NCBI GenBank assembly: GCA_011959285.1
Contig: BLLW01000009.1
Span: 1-64,000 of the forward strand
Length of the DNA: 64,000 nucleotides
From: Lachnospiraceae bacterium
GTDB lineage: Bacteria > Bacillota > Clostridia > Lachnospirales > Lachnospiraceae
Direction: 5' to 3'
Shown here: one piece after another, positions 51,819 through 62,449 of the stretch
How the letters are laid out: each line of letters opens with the position of its first letter
Position numbering within the stretch: the first letter of the stretch is position 1
Notes under the pieces: generated by a model
What the model was told of the DNA's origin: nothing
The model's input: only the letters and a program-made list of their open reading frames with translations
Database searches by the model: none
Made by a program: the position numbers and the translations under genes

Positions 51819-53636
51819 TTATTCTACAGTAACTACTTTTGCTAAGTTTCTTGGTTTATCCACATCCAATCCTTTATCAAGCGAAACATAATAAGCAATC
51901 AATTGTAAAACCACTGATGCCGGCATCACCATAAATGGGTCCTCCATCACTGGAAGTCTGTAAACACAGCTCCACTGTTCTCCCTCATCCAGCGTTTCAC
52001 TTGCTTTGATTAAAAGTACAACTCTCGCTCCTCTCGACTGCACTTCTCTGATATTGGATAATTCCTTGCTCTTTAACTTTTCCTGCGTCACAACGGCAAC
52101 TACCGGCGTATCTTCCGTAATCAGCGCTATCGTGCCGTGCTTCAATTCACCGGAAGCGTATGCCTCCGAATGAATATAGGAAATCTCCTTCAGCTTAAGC
52201 GACCCCTCAAGCAAAATGGAATAGTCTAAGCCCCTGCCAATCATAAAGACATCCCGTGCATTCAAAATCGTACCTGATAGGCGGTGAATCTCTTCTCTGG
52301 TATCAAGAACGGCTTCCACCACCTCAGGGACCCTCTGCAGCTCACGCATAAATCCCAAAAGTTCGCTATCACTCCAGAGCCCTCTCGCCATCACCATTCT
52401 TGCCGTAATTAGATAAAGGACTGCCAACTGGGTGGTATACGCTTTGGTGCTCGCCACTGCGATTTCAGGTCCTGCATTGGTATAAATCACGTACTCACTT
52501 GCCCTTGCAATGGACGCCCCCTTCACATTCACGATAGAAATGCTGGGAGAACCACATTTTCTTGCAAATTTAAGAGCTTCCAGCGTGTCGATGGTTTCCC
52601 CTGACTGTGAGATTGCAATCACCAGCGTCTCCTTATCCACAACCGGATCATTGTACATAAATTCAGATGCCATGACCACATCCACATGAATGCCGATAAT
52701 TGCCTGGATCAGACTCTTTCCCACCAGTCCGGCATGCATGGCTGTTCCACAGGCAATCACACAGATTCGTTTACAGTCTGCAAGCACTGCATCTGGTATA
52801 CCTTCCTCTGTAAAATCAGGTCTTCCATCCTTGATTCTAGGCAAAATCGTCTGCCTTATCATTTCGGGCTGTTCCATAATTTCTTTTTCCATATAAAAAG
52901 GATAGCCGCCCTTGCCGCTGCGGCTCACGTCCCAATCAACCTCTAACCATTCAATCTCTGCCCTGTCCCCAGACAAATCAAACATGTCAATTCCATCCGG
53001 TGACATGCAGATTACATGAAATTCGGGCACAACAAAATAATCTGTGGTGAAAGGTACAATTGCCGCCACATCGGAGGACAGCATCGCCCCTTCTTTGGTA
53101 ACTGCCGCCACAATCGGACTAACATTGCGAACCGCAAAAATCTGATCCGGCTGGTCGTCAAACACAATCGCCAGTGCAAAGGTTCCTTTCAGTTTCAGTA
53201 CAGTTCTGCGGATTGCCGAATAAGGATCCCCTGAATAAAAATGTTCCAACACTGCCGCTACCACTTCGCTGTCCGTTTGAGAAGCAAGCTTTCCCGCAAG
53301 ATCATATTTTTCCATTAGTTCCCTGTAATTTTCAATGATACCGTTATGGATCAAAGTAACTCTGCCAAACCGATGAGGATGTGCATTTTCGTCGCATACG
53401 CCCCCATGAGTAGCCCATCTGGTATGGCCAATTCCGCACTGTCCTTCCAGCTTCTTTTCTGCACACAGATTTCTTAAATCCTTCACCCTTCCCGCACGCT
53501 TTACAATCTGTGTGCCTTCCTTGCCTAAAAGTGCAATTCCGGCGCTGTCATACCCTCTGTACTCCAAAAGTTCCAACGCATCCAGCATGATTTGCTCGGC
53601 ATTTCCTTTTCCAGTATATCCAATAATTCCACACAT
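51819..53636 (-). CDS. glmS: Glutamine--fructose-6-phosphate aminotransferase GlmS
   Basis: Makes glucosamine-6-phosphate from fructose-6-P and glutamine, the entry into UDP-GlcNAc and the cell wall. The start is fixed at ATG 53636 because the N-terminal nucleophile must be Cys2 (MCGIIGYTGKGN). The glutaminase domain (2-230) has HTRWATHG and NGIIENY. Two SIS sugar-isomerase domains follow (ACGTAMHAG; SQSGETIDTLEALK), and the C-terminus ends KPRNLAKVVTVE. Length 605. A glmS ribozyme lies in its leader, giving feedback control by its product. Confidence 0.98.
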   Translation of the reverse strand: MCGIIGYTGKGNAEQIMLDALELLEYRGYDSAGIALLGKEGTQIVKRAGRVKDLRNLCAEKKLEGQCGIGHTRWATHGGVCDENAHPHRFGRVTLIHNGIIENYRELMEKYDLAGKLASQTDSEVVAAVLEHFYSGDPYSAIRRTVLKLKGTFALAIVFDDQPDQIFAVRNVSPIVAAVTKEGAMLSSDVAAIVPFTTDYFVVPEFHVICMSPDGIDMFDLSGDRAEIEWLEVDWDVSRSGKGGYPFYMEKEIMEQPEMIRQTILPRIKDGRPDFTEEGIPDAVLADCKRICVIACGTAMHAGLVGKSLIQAIIGIHVDVVMASEFMYNDPVVDKETLVIAISQSGETIDTLEALKFARKCGSPSISIVNVKGASIARASEYVIYTNAGPEIAVASTKAYTTQLAVLYLITARMVMARGLWSDSELLGFMRELQRVPEVVEAVLDTREEIHRLSGTILNARDVFMIGRGLDYSILLEGSLKLKEISYIHSEAYASGELKHGTIALITEDTPVVAVVTQEKLKSKELSNIREVQSRGARVVLLIKASETLDEGEQWSCVYRLPVMEDPFMVMPASVVLQLIAYYVSLDKGLDVDKPRNLAKVVTVE

Positions 53637-53764
53637 TTTCGTTTTCCTCATCTTTCTATGTTCTATTCTATGCCGCACCTACGCATAATGCGCTTTTGGC
53701 ACTTCATTTTTATCTTTCCATGCACTACATGAATCGTCTGCTTTTATGCATCCCATTCTTTATG

Positions 53765-53931
53765 GCATTCCTCCGCTATACCGTATTTGTTTTGCAGTCA
53801 CCCGCATATTTGCCGGTATATCTCGCACCGGAGGCGGTACGAAAGAGCACCCGCCGAATTTTCGATCACTCTTTTCCTCGTCAACCTTCTGCCTGCTCTT
53901 TTACAGCAGCCCCTTAAGAAGGTCATGGCGC
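53765..53931 (-). promoter_or_regulatory. glmS ribozyme (glucosamine-6-phosphate-activated self-cleaving RNA)
   Basis: The minus strand carries all main conserved parts: A|GCGCC cleavage site between 53932 and 53931, GTTGACGAGG at 53876-53885, and TCGAAAATTCGGCGGGT at 53849-53865. The outer P4 stem is CCTCCG/CGGAGG at 53829-53834 and 53770-53775. It lies about 130 bases before the glmS ATG. High glucosamine-6-P triggers cleavage and mRNA decay in this class. Confidence 0.95.
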
Positions 53932-53940
53932 TAGATTAGG

Positions 53941-53965
53941 GAAACAATGACAGTTTCATTGTTTC
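53941..53965 (-). promoter_or_regulatory. Leader hairpin just before the ribozyme
   Basis: GAAACAATGA (53941-53950) and TCATTGTTTC (53956-53965) form a perfect 10-bp stem upstream of the cleavage site. It would stay on the short 5' fragment after cleavage. Role unknown. Confidence 0.5.
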
Positions 53966-53998
53966 TATTTACTTTTCAATGTTCCATATCCAAAAATT

Positions 53999-54027
53999 AT
54001 TATACACAAAACGCCTGCGGTTGTAAA
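53999..54027 (-). promoter_or_regulatory. glmS promoter
   Basis: Minus-strand TTTACA (54022-54027), 17-bp spacer, TATAAT (53999-54004). The -35 box is in the loop side of the preceding terminator hairpin. Confidence 0.7.
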
Positions 54028-54035
54028 CCACAGGC
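54013..54035 (-). terminator. Terminator of the DUF3048 gene
   Basis: GCCTGCGGTT (54013-54022) pairs with AACCACAGGC (54026-54035) with one mismatch and a GTA loop; on the minus strand GTTTTGTG follows. It overlaps the glmS promoter. Confidence 0.7.
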
Positions 54036-54077
54036 ATTGTTGTTTTTCTTATCGTTGTTTTTCTTATCGCTGCTATT

Positions 54078-55250
54078 TTACTTGTATTCTACAAACTCAC
54101 CATATTCCTGCCAGATGCAGCACACCCATGTTTTGCCCTGATTAAAGATGATTTCTTTTCCATTCTCATCATAGAATTTGGCAGGGGTGGCATCGCCGTT
54201 ATAGCGCTTCCAGGTTCCCTTGATCACTTTTCCTCCAGTAAATACAATCGCATTACCCTCTCCGTGAACGCCAAAGGCAAGATAATCATGAGAGTCTCTT
54301 ACCTCACCGTGGCAATACTGAAATACCACATTGGACACCGCCAGCTGTGCGCCGTTCATTTCATCCGTCTGTGCTTTTCCATTTTGGAAACGATAGTACA
54401 GACCATCTTGAGCGTTATACTCAAAATAAGGATTGTACGCGCCATAGCCGCCCTTATTTCCGCTCTGACCACCCGGATAACATACGGTTGCACTCTGCTT
54501 ATCCTGATAGTGTTCCTCTGCTCTTATACCTTCCGCTGAAAAGGTAAATGGAGGCACATACGCCTTATCATAATTCCAATTGTAGCCAAGCCTGTCCACT
54601 GCTTTCTTCATGCCATCTATAAACAGATAGCCTGTAAATTCCTTAGCGTATCCCGGACGGCTGACTCTGTCATAAGCCTCACTGGCAGGCTGATTGATTC
54701 CCTCCACCGCTGCACTGATATTCTGAACTGTACTGCGGTTAATAAGCTCCTCCACATAAGGTCTTGCAAGTCCCCAGTTACAGTAAATCGCCTCGTAGCC
54801 CATAGCAACATACAAAAAATAATCGCGGCTGCTGCGTACAGGACCGATCTTGTCCAAATCATCAAAATCTTCAAACACTGCCATCAATCTGGTGATTCTT
54901 CCCTCAACCGGCGCCTCATAAATAATACTTGCCCTAGAAATTCCGTATTGAGGCATTGCCGCAGAATTATTTGGAATCATCACCGCAATGGGACGCCTGT
55001 TCACCACATCCTTGCTCTTCCACTCTCCCGTAAGATAGCTCTGCATCCTGCCGTCGATTTCTTTCCGCTGGGAAATGAAGGAAGTGTTCTGGGCAGAAGC
55101 TGTAGGCGCCTCCACCACATCCGGCGTCGCCTCTAATTGCTCCTCCTGCACAGGTTCCGGTATTACCTCTTCCTTTTTGCCACATCCGGCAAGCGCCACG
55201 CATGCTGCAAGACCAGCTGCTATTGATAATAATCTTATCCTGACCGTCAT
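54078..55250 (-). CDS. DUF3048 domain lipoprotein (YerB-like)
   Basis: Lipid-anchored extracytoplasmic protein of 390 residues. The signal peptide MTVRIRLLSIAAGLAACVA ends in lipobox LAGC, followed by a Glu/Pro/Ala-rich linker. The DUF3048 N-terminal domain (RRPIAVMIPNNSAAMPQYGISRASIIYEA, about 85-225) and C-terminal domain (about 240-388) are both complete. B. subtilis YerB is the named relative; its function is not known. ATG 55250 follows a weak site. Monocistronic with a terminator, 67 bp after the MBL gene. Confidence 0.92.
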   Translation of the reverse strand: MTVRIRLLSIAAGLAACVALAGCGKKEEVIPEPVQEEQLEATPDVVEAPTASAQNTSFISQRKEIDGRMQSYLTGEWKSKDVVNRRPIAVMIPNNSAAMPQYGISRASIIYEAPVEGRITRLMAVFEDFDDLDKIGPVRSSRDYFLYVAMGYEAIYCNWGLARPYVEELINRSTVQNISAAVEGINQPASEAYDRVSRPGYAKEFTGYLFIDGMKKAVDRLGYNWNYDKAYVPPFTFSAEGIRAEEHYQDKQSATVCYPGGQSGNKGGYGAYNPYFEYNAQDGLYYRFQNGKAQTDEMNGAQLAVSNVVFQYCHGEVRDSHDYLAFGVHGEGNAIVFTGGKVIKGTWKRYNGDATPAKFYDENGKEIIFNQGKTWVCCIWQEYGEFVEYK

Positions 55251-55317
55251 ATTGTTTTCCTTTCCGCTTACGCTGTTTACCTATAAGACGATACAAATCT
55301 GTTTTTTGTGACATCTT

Positions 55318-55956
55318 TTACAAAAAAGGATTATATTTTTTTTCATGCCCTATGGAAGTTGCTTCCCCATGCCCCGGGAAAACCTTTACTTCCTCCGGAA
55401 GCGGCAGCAGCTTTTCCCTCACAGAATGCACCAGCGCACTCATGCTGCCTGTGGGCAGATCCGTTCTGCCTACCGATTCCTGAAATAGAGTATCTCCACT
55501 TAACAATATTTTATCAGCTTCAAAATAATAACAACAGCTTCCCTTTGTATGCCCCGGCGTTGCTATAAGGCGGCAGGTCATTCCCGCAGCGGAAATTTCC
55601 TCTCCGTCCTTTACATAGATATCCGCCTTTACCTCACATGACCTGCCGGCATTTTCAGAATAATTGACCTCTGCCCGCTCGCAGACTTCCTTTTCCTCTT
55701 CATAAGCATACACCTTAGCGCCGGAACGTTCCTTCAGCTCTTCCACACCCCAGATATGATCAAAATGACCATGTGTCAAAAGAATTGCCTCCACTGTAAA
55801 TCCTTTTTCCTGCAGCTTATCATAAATATAGCCGCCCTTGTCTGCCGGGTCAAAAACAATTACCCCGTTCTTACCTTCTTCATACACGAAATAACAGTTT
55901 GTCTGACACACACCCAGCACGATTCTTCCAATCTTTAATTCTGCCACTTTCTGCAC
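55318..55956 (-). CDS. MBL-fold metallo-hydrolase (glyoxalase II-like)
   Basis: Predicted zinc hydrolase of 212 residues. The metal-binding THGHFDHIWG is at about 60-69, and further ligands lie in ATPGHTKGS near 130 and SGDTLF near 150, with FPGHGEATSIG near 195. All ligands of the hydroxyacylglutathione-hydrolase-like subfamily are kept. True substrate unknown; thiol esters or persulfides are possible. Four bases separate it from relA, a very common pairing in Clostridia (relA-(dtd)-MBL). Confidence 0.92.
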   Translation of the reverse strand: MQKVAELKIGRIVLGVCQTNCYFVYEEGKNGVIVFDPADKGGYIYDKLQEKGFTVEAILLTHGHFDHIWGVEELKERSGAKVYAYEEEKEVCERAEVNYSENAGRSCEVKADIYVKDGEEISAAGMTCRLIATPGHTKGSCCYYFEADKILLSGDTLFQESVGRTDLPTGSMSALVHSVREKLLPLPEEVKVFPGHGEATSIGHEKKYNPFL

Positions 55957-55960
55957 CTCC

Positions 55961-58285
55961 TTATCCTGTTGTTCTTTCTATATCTACCACACTTTCTATG
56001 GATCTGATCTTGTCAATAATGCGGTTCAGTTCCTCCCTGTTGCTAATTTCAAAAGAGGTTGCCATGGTTGCAAACCCCTGCTTGTTGACCCTTGTGTTCA
56101 TGGCAAGAATATCGATATTCTTTTCTGTCAACGCACGGGACACGTCTGCCAAAAGCCCGTTCCTGTTATTGGCATAGATATTGATTTCTGCCAGATACTT
56201 CTCATTGGACACTTCATCCGGCATTCCCTCCCAATCTGCATCGATCAGTCTTTCTCTTTCTAACTCAGGCAGGTTGATTACGTTGATACAGTCCGTCCGG
56301 TGAATGGAAACGCCTCTGCCTCTGGTCACAAAGCCAATGATTTCATCTCCAGGCACAGGAGAACAACATTTAGAAAACCGCACTGCCACATCATGGATAC
56401 CCCTTACGACGATCCCGCCCTTTGCCCTCATTTGGGCATATCTTTGGGGCGAATCATTTTCCGCAATGGAAGAAAGAACCTCTTCATTGGTCAGCTTCTT
56501 TTTATGCTCCTTCGTGTAGAGCTCCATCATCTTGTTGATAATCTGCCCCTCTTTTAATCCTCCATGTCCTACTGCGGCAAGAACAGAGTCCCAGTCGCGA
56601 AATCCGTACTTGCGCATAATGCCTTCCATATATTCAGGCTTCATGATATCCGGCATGTTGATTGCCTTTGCCTTGCAGTAAGCGTTTAAAAGATCTTTGC
56701 CTTTAATAATATTTTCTTCTTTGAATTCATTTTTAAACCATTGATTGATTTTATTGTGGGCTTGCGTGCTCTTTACCACATTCAGCCAGTCTCTGCTGGG
56801 TCCCTTTGAATTTTGGGAAGTCAAAATCTCAATCCGGTCGCCATTTCTGATTTCATAATCTATGGTCACCAGCTTGCCGTTCACCCTTGCCCCAATCATC
56901 TTGTTTCCCACAGCGCTGTGAATGCTGTATGCAAAATCAATGGGAGTAGACCCTGCTGGAAGATTCTTTACCTCGCCTGTAGGTGTAAAACAGTAAACAC
57001 TGTCGGAGAACAGATCCAAATCGCTCTTAAGCAGGTTCATAAATTCCTTATTGTCAGACATATCTCTCTGCCATTCCAGAATCTGCCTGAGCCAGGAGAG
57101 TTTCTCTTCCTCTGAATCTTCTATCTTTTTGCCGTCTGAGGCTACCTTATACTTCCAGTGGGCTGCGATACCGTACTCTGCCGCCTTGTGCATTTCATAG
57201 GTACGGATTTGTATCTCAAAAGGCTGACCGCTGTTGCCGATTAGCGTCGTATGGAGAGACTGATACATATTTGCCTTGGGCATGGCGATATAGTCCTTAA
57301 ACCGCCCAGGTATGGGCTTATACATCTCATGGATGACCCCAAGAGCAGCATAACAATCCTTCACCGTATCCACAATAATGCGGACTGCAAACAGATCGTA
57401 AATCTGGTCGATGGTCTTACTTTGGTTCTTCATTTTCTTATAAATGCTGAAAAAGTGCTTCACACGACCATCGATCTGGGCTTTGATGCCTGCATGTTTG
57501 ATATGCTCGCTCACTTCATCTACAATATTCTGAATATATTTTTCCCGGACGCTCTTGCGCACGGCAATCTTATCCACAAGATCGTAATAAGCTTCCGGCT
57601 CCAGATATTTTAACGACAGATCATCCAGTTCCACCTTGATTTTAGAGATTCCCAGCCTCTGGGCTATGGGCGCATAAATCTCCATGGTCTCACGGGCGAT
57701 CCGCTGCTGGCTTTCCACGCTTTTATATTTCAAGGTGCGCATGTTGTGCAGCCGGTCTGCCAGCTTGATGATGATTACTCTGATGTCCTTTGCCATGGCA
57801 AGAAACATCTTGCGGAGATTTTCTGCCTGCATATCCACCCGGTCCAGCGTCTTATTGCCGTTTTCATTCATGAAGTTAAGCTGCTCTAACTTCGTCACCC
57901 CGTCTACCAGAAGGGCAACGTCGCTTCCGAACTGTTCGCTTATCTCCTCCTCTGTCATAATCGTATCTTCGATCACATCATGCAAAAGTCCTGCTGCTAT
58001 GGTTTCTTTGTCCATTTCCAGATCTGCAAGTACGATTGCTACACACAAAGGATGGATAATATAGGGCTCACCGGATTTTCTCACCTGATTTTCATGGGCT
58101 TTCGCCGCCAGATGATATGCCTTTTCTATTAAAGTAGTATCATCCGAAGGATGATATTTCTGGACATGCAAAATCAAGTCCCTGTATAATTGCTCAGGAC
58201 TTTGAAATTCCTGAATGGCTTCAATCCTGCCATCGTCAAAAACAACTTCTTTTTTTGTTTGATTCGTATCTTTTTCTTCTGTCAT
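55961..58285 (-). CDS. relA: Bifunctional (p)ppGpp synthetase/hydrolase (RelA/SpoT homologue)
   Basis: Stringent-response enzyme of 774 residues. The HD hydrolase domain includes AGLLHDVIEDT near 97-107. The synthetase domain has KLADRLHNMRTLKY and MYQSLHTTL, with EIQIRTYEMHKAAEYGIAAHWKYK near 360. TGS (FTPTGEVKNLPAGSTPIDFAY), the helical/CC region with CCSPVPGD, and a C-terminal ACT domain follow. Both catalytic halves appear intact, so it should make and break (p)ppGpp. It has its own consensus promoter and is independent from groESL upstream. Confidence 0.96.
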   Translation of the reverse strand: MTEEKDTNQTKKEVVFDDGRIEAIQEFQSPEQLYRDLILHVQKYHPSDDTTLIEKAYHLAAKAHENQVRKSGEPYIIHPLCVAIVLADLEMDKETIAAGLLHDVIEDTIMTEEEISEQFGSDVALLVDGVTKLEQLNFMNENGNKTLDRVDMQAENLRKMFLAMAKDIRVIIIKLADRLHNMRTLKYKSVESQQRIARETMEIYAPIAQRLGISKIKVELDDLSLKYLEPEAYYDLVDKIAVRKSVREKYIQNIVDEVSEHIKHAGIKAQIDGRVKHFFSIYKKMKNQSKTIDQIYDLFAVRIIVDTVKDCYAALGVIHEMYKPIPGRFKDYIAMPKANMYQSLHTTLIGNSGQPFEIQIRTYEMHKAAEYGIAAHWKYKVASDGKKIEDSEEEKLSWLRQILEWQRDMSDNKEFMNLLKSDLDLFSDSVYCFTPTGEVKNLPAGSTPIDFAYSIHSAVGNKMIGARVNGKLVTIDYEIRNGDRIEILTSQNSKGPSRDWLNVVKSTQAHNKINQWFKNEFKEENIIKGKDLLNAYCKAKAINMPDIMKPEYMEGIMRKYGFRDWDSVLAAVGHGGLKEGQIINKMMELYTKEHKKKLTNEEVLSSIAENDSPQRYAQMRAKGGIVVRGIHDVAVRFSKCCSPVPGDEIIGFVTRGRGVSIHRTDCINVINLPELERERLIDADWEGMPDEVSNEKYLAEINIYANNRNGLLADVSRALTEKNIDILAMNTRVNKQGFATMATSFEISNREELNRIIDKIRSIESVVDIERTTG

Positions 58286-58338
58286 ACTCTCACATCCTCA
58301 GATACATACAGTATATGCTACTATACATAGTTTAAAAT

Positions 58339-58367
58339 ATTATATATTTTTTTATAAATTTCGTCAA
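58339..58367 (-). promoter_or_regulatory. Near-consensus promoter of relA
   Basis: Minus-strand TTGACG (58362-58367), 17-bp A/T-rich spacer, TATAAT (58339-58344), about 53 bp before the relA start. Confidence 0.8.
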
Positions 58368-58419
58368 CGCAAGTACCTTCCAAGCAAAAATGCTGCGCTT
58401 CGCGAGCCGTCGTTTGCAT

Positions 58420-58455
58420 GAAAAACAGGTATGCCATTTATTATAGCATACCTGT
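58420..58455 (-). terminator. Intrinsic terminator of groESL
   Basis: ACAGGTATGC (58425-58434) and GCATACCTGT (58446-58455) form a perfect 10-bp stem; TTTTT follows on the minus strand. It is 35 bp after the groEL stop. Confidence 0.9.
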
Positions 58456-58489
58456 CTGTAAATACGAATTATTTTTTTATATCTTTATC

Positions 58490-60136
<1,647 letters not shown>

Positions 60137-60146
60137 TTATTTCTGA

Positions 60147-60431
60147 TTACTGAATCACTGCCAGAATGTCGCTCTGTTTTACGATAATGTATTCTTCATC
60201 TTCAATCTTCACATCTGTTCCGGCATATTTGGAATAGATGACCTGATCGCCCACCTTTACTTCCATCTTAATTTCCTTGCCGTCAACCACACCGCCGGGA
60301 CCTACTGCAACGACTTCTGCCTGCTGCGGTTTTTCCTTGTTCTGTCCAGGTAAAACGATACCTGACTTCGTAGTCTCTTCTGCTACTAACTGCTTTAATA
60401 CAACTCTGTCTGCTAATGGTACTAACTTCAT
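60147..60431 (-). CDS. groES: Co-chaperonin GroES
   Basis: 10-kDa lid of the GroEL chamber, 94 residues starting MKLVPLADRVVLKQL. The mobile loop (about 16-33: EETTKSGIVLPGQNKEKPQ) and the dome region are normal. The frame extends to 60497, but homology and an AGGAGG site before ATG 60431 fix the start. The operon begins after a CIRCE operator. Confidence 0.98.
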   Translation of the reverse strand: MKLVPLADRVVLKQLVAEETTKSGIVLPGQNKEKPQQAEVVAVGPGGVVDGKEIKMEVKVGDQVIYSKYAGTDVKIEDEEYIIVKQSDILAVIQ

Positions 60432-60486
60432 TTTGACTGCCTCCTTTATTTTCGTTTGAATCTTTTCTTTCGCTTTCATTTCCTTG

Positions 60487-60513
60487 TTAGCACTCATTTA
60501 TATCGAGTGCTAA
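60487..60513 (-). promoter_or_regulatory. CIRCE operator (HrcA site) of groESL
   Basis: TTAGCACTC (60487-60495), nine bases, then GAGTGCTAA (60505-60513): a perfect match to the CIRCE inverted repeat. HrcA binds it to repress the operon in the absence of heat stress. HrcA itself is not in this window. Confidence 0.98.
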
Positions 60514-60672
60514 TTGCTAAAACATATATTAGTTTTATATGCTTTCCTTTGCAAACGGTATTACAAGTTCATTTTTCATACTTTTTATACTTATACTCTA
60601 TTATTCTCATTTTTTCTCTTAATATCTCCCTTTTACTTTATCAGGATGATTTAATAAATAGTTTAGAATTAT

Positions 60673-60703
60673 AAAAAACGTACCGCAGCTTGTGCTGCGG
60701 CAC
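60673..60703 (-). terminator. Intrinsic terminator after the GGDEF gene
   Basis: GTACCGCAGC (60680-60689) pairs with GCTGCGGCAC (60694-60703) with one mismatch; six T's follow on the minus strand. It closes the lysozyme-unknown-GGDEF unit. Confidence 0.88.
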
Positions 60704-60721
60704 GCTTCACTTTATACAAGT

Positions 60722-61654
60722 TTAAGTATTTATTCCTTTTTTAAGTCTCTCACGATATCCCGGCGCATTCTTGACATCAAATTTGTTGTTGAACATCTCA
60801 TATTCTGCGTCTGAAAGACGGTCTTCTAATAATTCCTCAATGTTTGTCTTATATACGATTCCCACAGCCACCGATGGAGCCAGGCGGGCATCCTCATAGG
60901 AATTGCATCTGTCTTGTATGCGTGCAGCAAATGCTTCCGCCTCTCCATCCCCCGCCATAGGGATTAAAACGCCGAACACATCACCGTCAACTCTTCCTGT
61001 GACAAAATATGGCTTTGCTTCCTCCTTCAGGATATCTGCTACAATCTTAATCAGACGGTCACTCTCTTCATCTCCGAAGTGATCATTAGCAAATTTCCAA
61101 TCATTGATATTTACGTTGATAACTGCCACCGGCACCACTTCTGACCGATCTATGATTTTCATCCGGCTTTCAAAATAAATTTTGTTATAGACCCCGGTCA
61201 AAATATCTTCCCTTTCATCTTGGGAAATCTTATGCTTTTTATCCGCAAGCTGGTTCTCCAGCTCTTCCATGTAAATGCTGCCTTCCCTGTGAAGATATAC
61301 TTCTTCTCCAAGTCTTTCTAGGAGCGTCACCGTACCGTCCACCATTTCCCCAATCAAACGTTCATCCCTATTCTTCGATAGCTCTTTTATGTATAAATGT
61401 CCAATGGTTCTATTCTGTACGCGTATCTTTCTTCCTGGCTCCTGCTCCACCTGGGGATGAAAACCCAGAAATCCATCTCCCACCACGATTTCCTTTTCTC
61501 CGTGACGATCTATCAGCAACACATTGATTTCCAGAAGATCTGCCAGATTGATTAGATATTTTTTGATCATTTCCATATCATACAAATTCGATAAGGAATA
61601 ATTTCTGATATTGTCTTTGATTCTCTTCTCGTAAGGTATTGCCTCGTAGCCCAT
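60722..61654 (-). CDS. Degenerate GGDEF-domain protein
   Basis: About 310 residues. The N-terminal part (about 1-130) has a sensor-like fold (LADLLEINVLLIDRHGEKEIVVG), followed by a helix and a GGDEF domain starting DILTGVYNKIYFESRM near 165. The catalytic loop reads R-V-D-G-D-V-F where active cyclases have GGDEF, so diguanylate cyclase activity is unlikely. ATG 61654 has GGGAGAG six bases upstream; an alternative GTG at 61723 overlaps the preceding stop as GTGA, which would give 333 residues. Third gene of a unit with the lysozyme and an unknown gene. Could bind nucleotides or proteins; function unknown. Confidence 0.8.
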   Translation of the reverse strand: MGYEAIPYEKRIKDNIRNYSLSNLYDMEMIKKYLINLADLLEINVLLIDRHGEKEIVVGDGFLGFHPQVEQEPGRKIRVQNRTIGHLYIKELSKNRDERLIGEMVDGTVTLLERLGEEVYLHREGSIYMEELENQLADKKHKISQDEREDILTGVYNKIYFESRMKIIDRSEVVPVAVINVNINDWKFANDHFGDEESDRLIKIVADILKEEAKPYFVTGRVDGDVFGVLIPMAGDGEAEAFAARIQDRCNSYEDARLAPSVAVGIVYKTNIEELLEDRLSDAEYEMFNNKFDVKNAPGYRERLKKGINT

Positions 61655-61719
61655 AGTAATCTCTCCCAGATTTTTTTCCTTCTCTGCCCCCAAAGAAGCT
61701 TGGTATAAGTATACCTTTT

Positions 61720-62433
61720 TCACAGCGGTTTATCAAGCTTTTCCGGCGGTTCTGCCAGCTTATTTTTCTGGTATGTGAGGTTCTCGTTCAGACGGCAGTA
61801 TTCTCCTGTTTTACTGTAGGAGTCCATCAAATGTGTATCTGCCATGGCGGCAGTACGAAGATCCGGCGATTTTCTTCTTGTGCCTTTTCCCTGCTTTTGG
61901 TCATAGGGCTCCTGTCCTTCCCGATTTCCCGTGGAACGACCTTTAGGATCGGACAGAGTTCCAAAGTCACGATTCCTGCCAAAATGTTTGAATGCGGATT
62001 TAATATGAACTTTTATCTTTTCCTTTACGCTTCCCCACCTACCTGCGATGCGGTCAGAAACTGCGGCTTGAAATGCAGATGCTGCTTCTGCAATATGGCT
62101 GTGGAGCAAACCTTTCTGTCCCGCAGCAGGTGCTTCCTTTATCCTTTCCGGTTCTTCCTGCCCCATAGAATCCCAGATTCCCTTCAGCATGCCCAATCCT
62201 TTTTTCATCGGAGTCTTCTGTCTGCCCGTGCCGGCATTATATTCAAAAAACACATCCTGCTGTGTTTTATGCTCCGTGCCTTTGTCCTGCTGCACAGTCT
62301 CCTTCCTTATGCCAAAATCTCCCCCATCATGTTTCTTGTGCTCTTCTTCATGCAGGCACTTGGTGATATGATGGGTATGGGAATTGTGATATTCCCTGCC
62401 TGAAAAATTGCTAAAATCATTTCTTATCTGCAT
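61720..62433 (-). CDS. Unknown soluble protein, 237 residues
   Basis: I do not recognise this protein. It is hydrophilic, rich in His, Lys, Gln and Gly, and has no membrane segment or signal peptide. A His-rich start (EYHNSHTHHITKCLHEEEHKKH) precedes a middle helix (QAAVSDRIAGRWGSVKEKIKVHIK) and a C-terminal block DTHLMDSYSKTGEYCRLNENL, which I remember in similar form at the end of other Lachnospiraceae hypothetical proteins. AGGAG lies just before ATG 62433. It sits between the lysozyme (16 bp) and the GGDEF gene, with a stop overlapping a possible GGDEF start. Confidence 0.7.
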   Translation of the reverse strand: MQIRNDFSNFSGREYHNSHTHHITKCLHEEEHKKHDGGDFGIRKETVQQDKGTEHKTQQDVFFEYNAGTGRQKTPMKKGLGMLKGIWDSMGQEEPERIKEAPAAGQKGLLHSHIAEAASAFQAAVSDRIAGRWGSVKEKIKVHIKSAFKHFGRNRDFGTLSDPKGRSTGNREGQEPYDQKQGKGTRRKSPDLRTAAMADTHLMDSYSKTGEYCRLNENLTYQKNKLAEPPEKLDKPL

Positions 62434-62449
62434 ACTGCTCTCCTAGTAT

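Noticed and set aside
60722-61654. Active diguanylate cyclase
   Set aside because: The GGDEF signature is replaced by VDGDVF, so catalytic activity is not supported.
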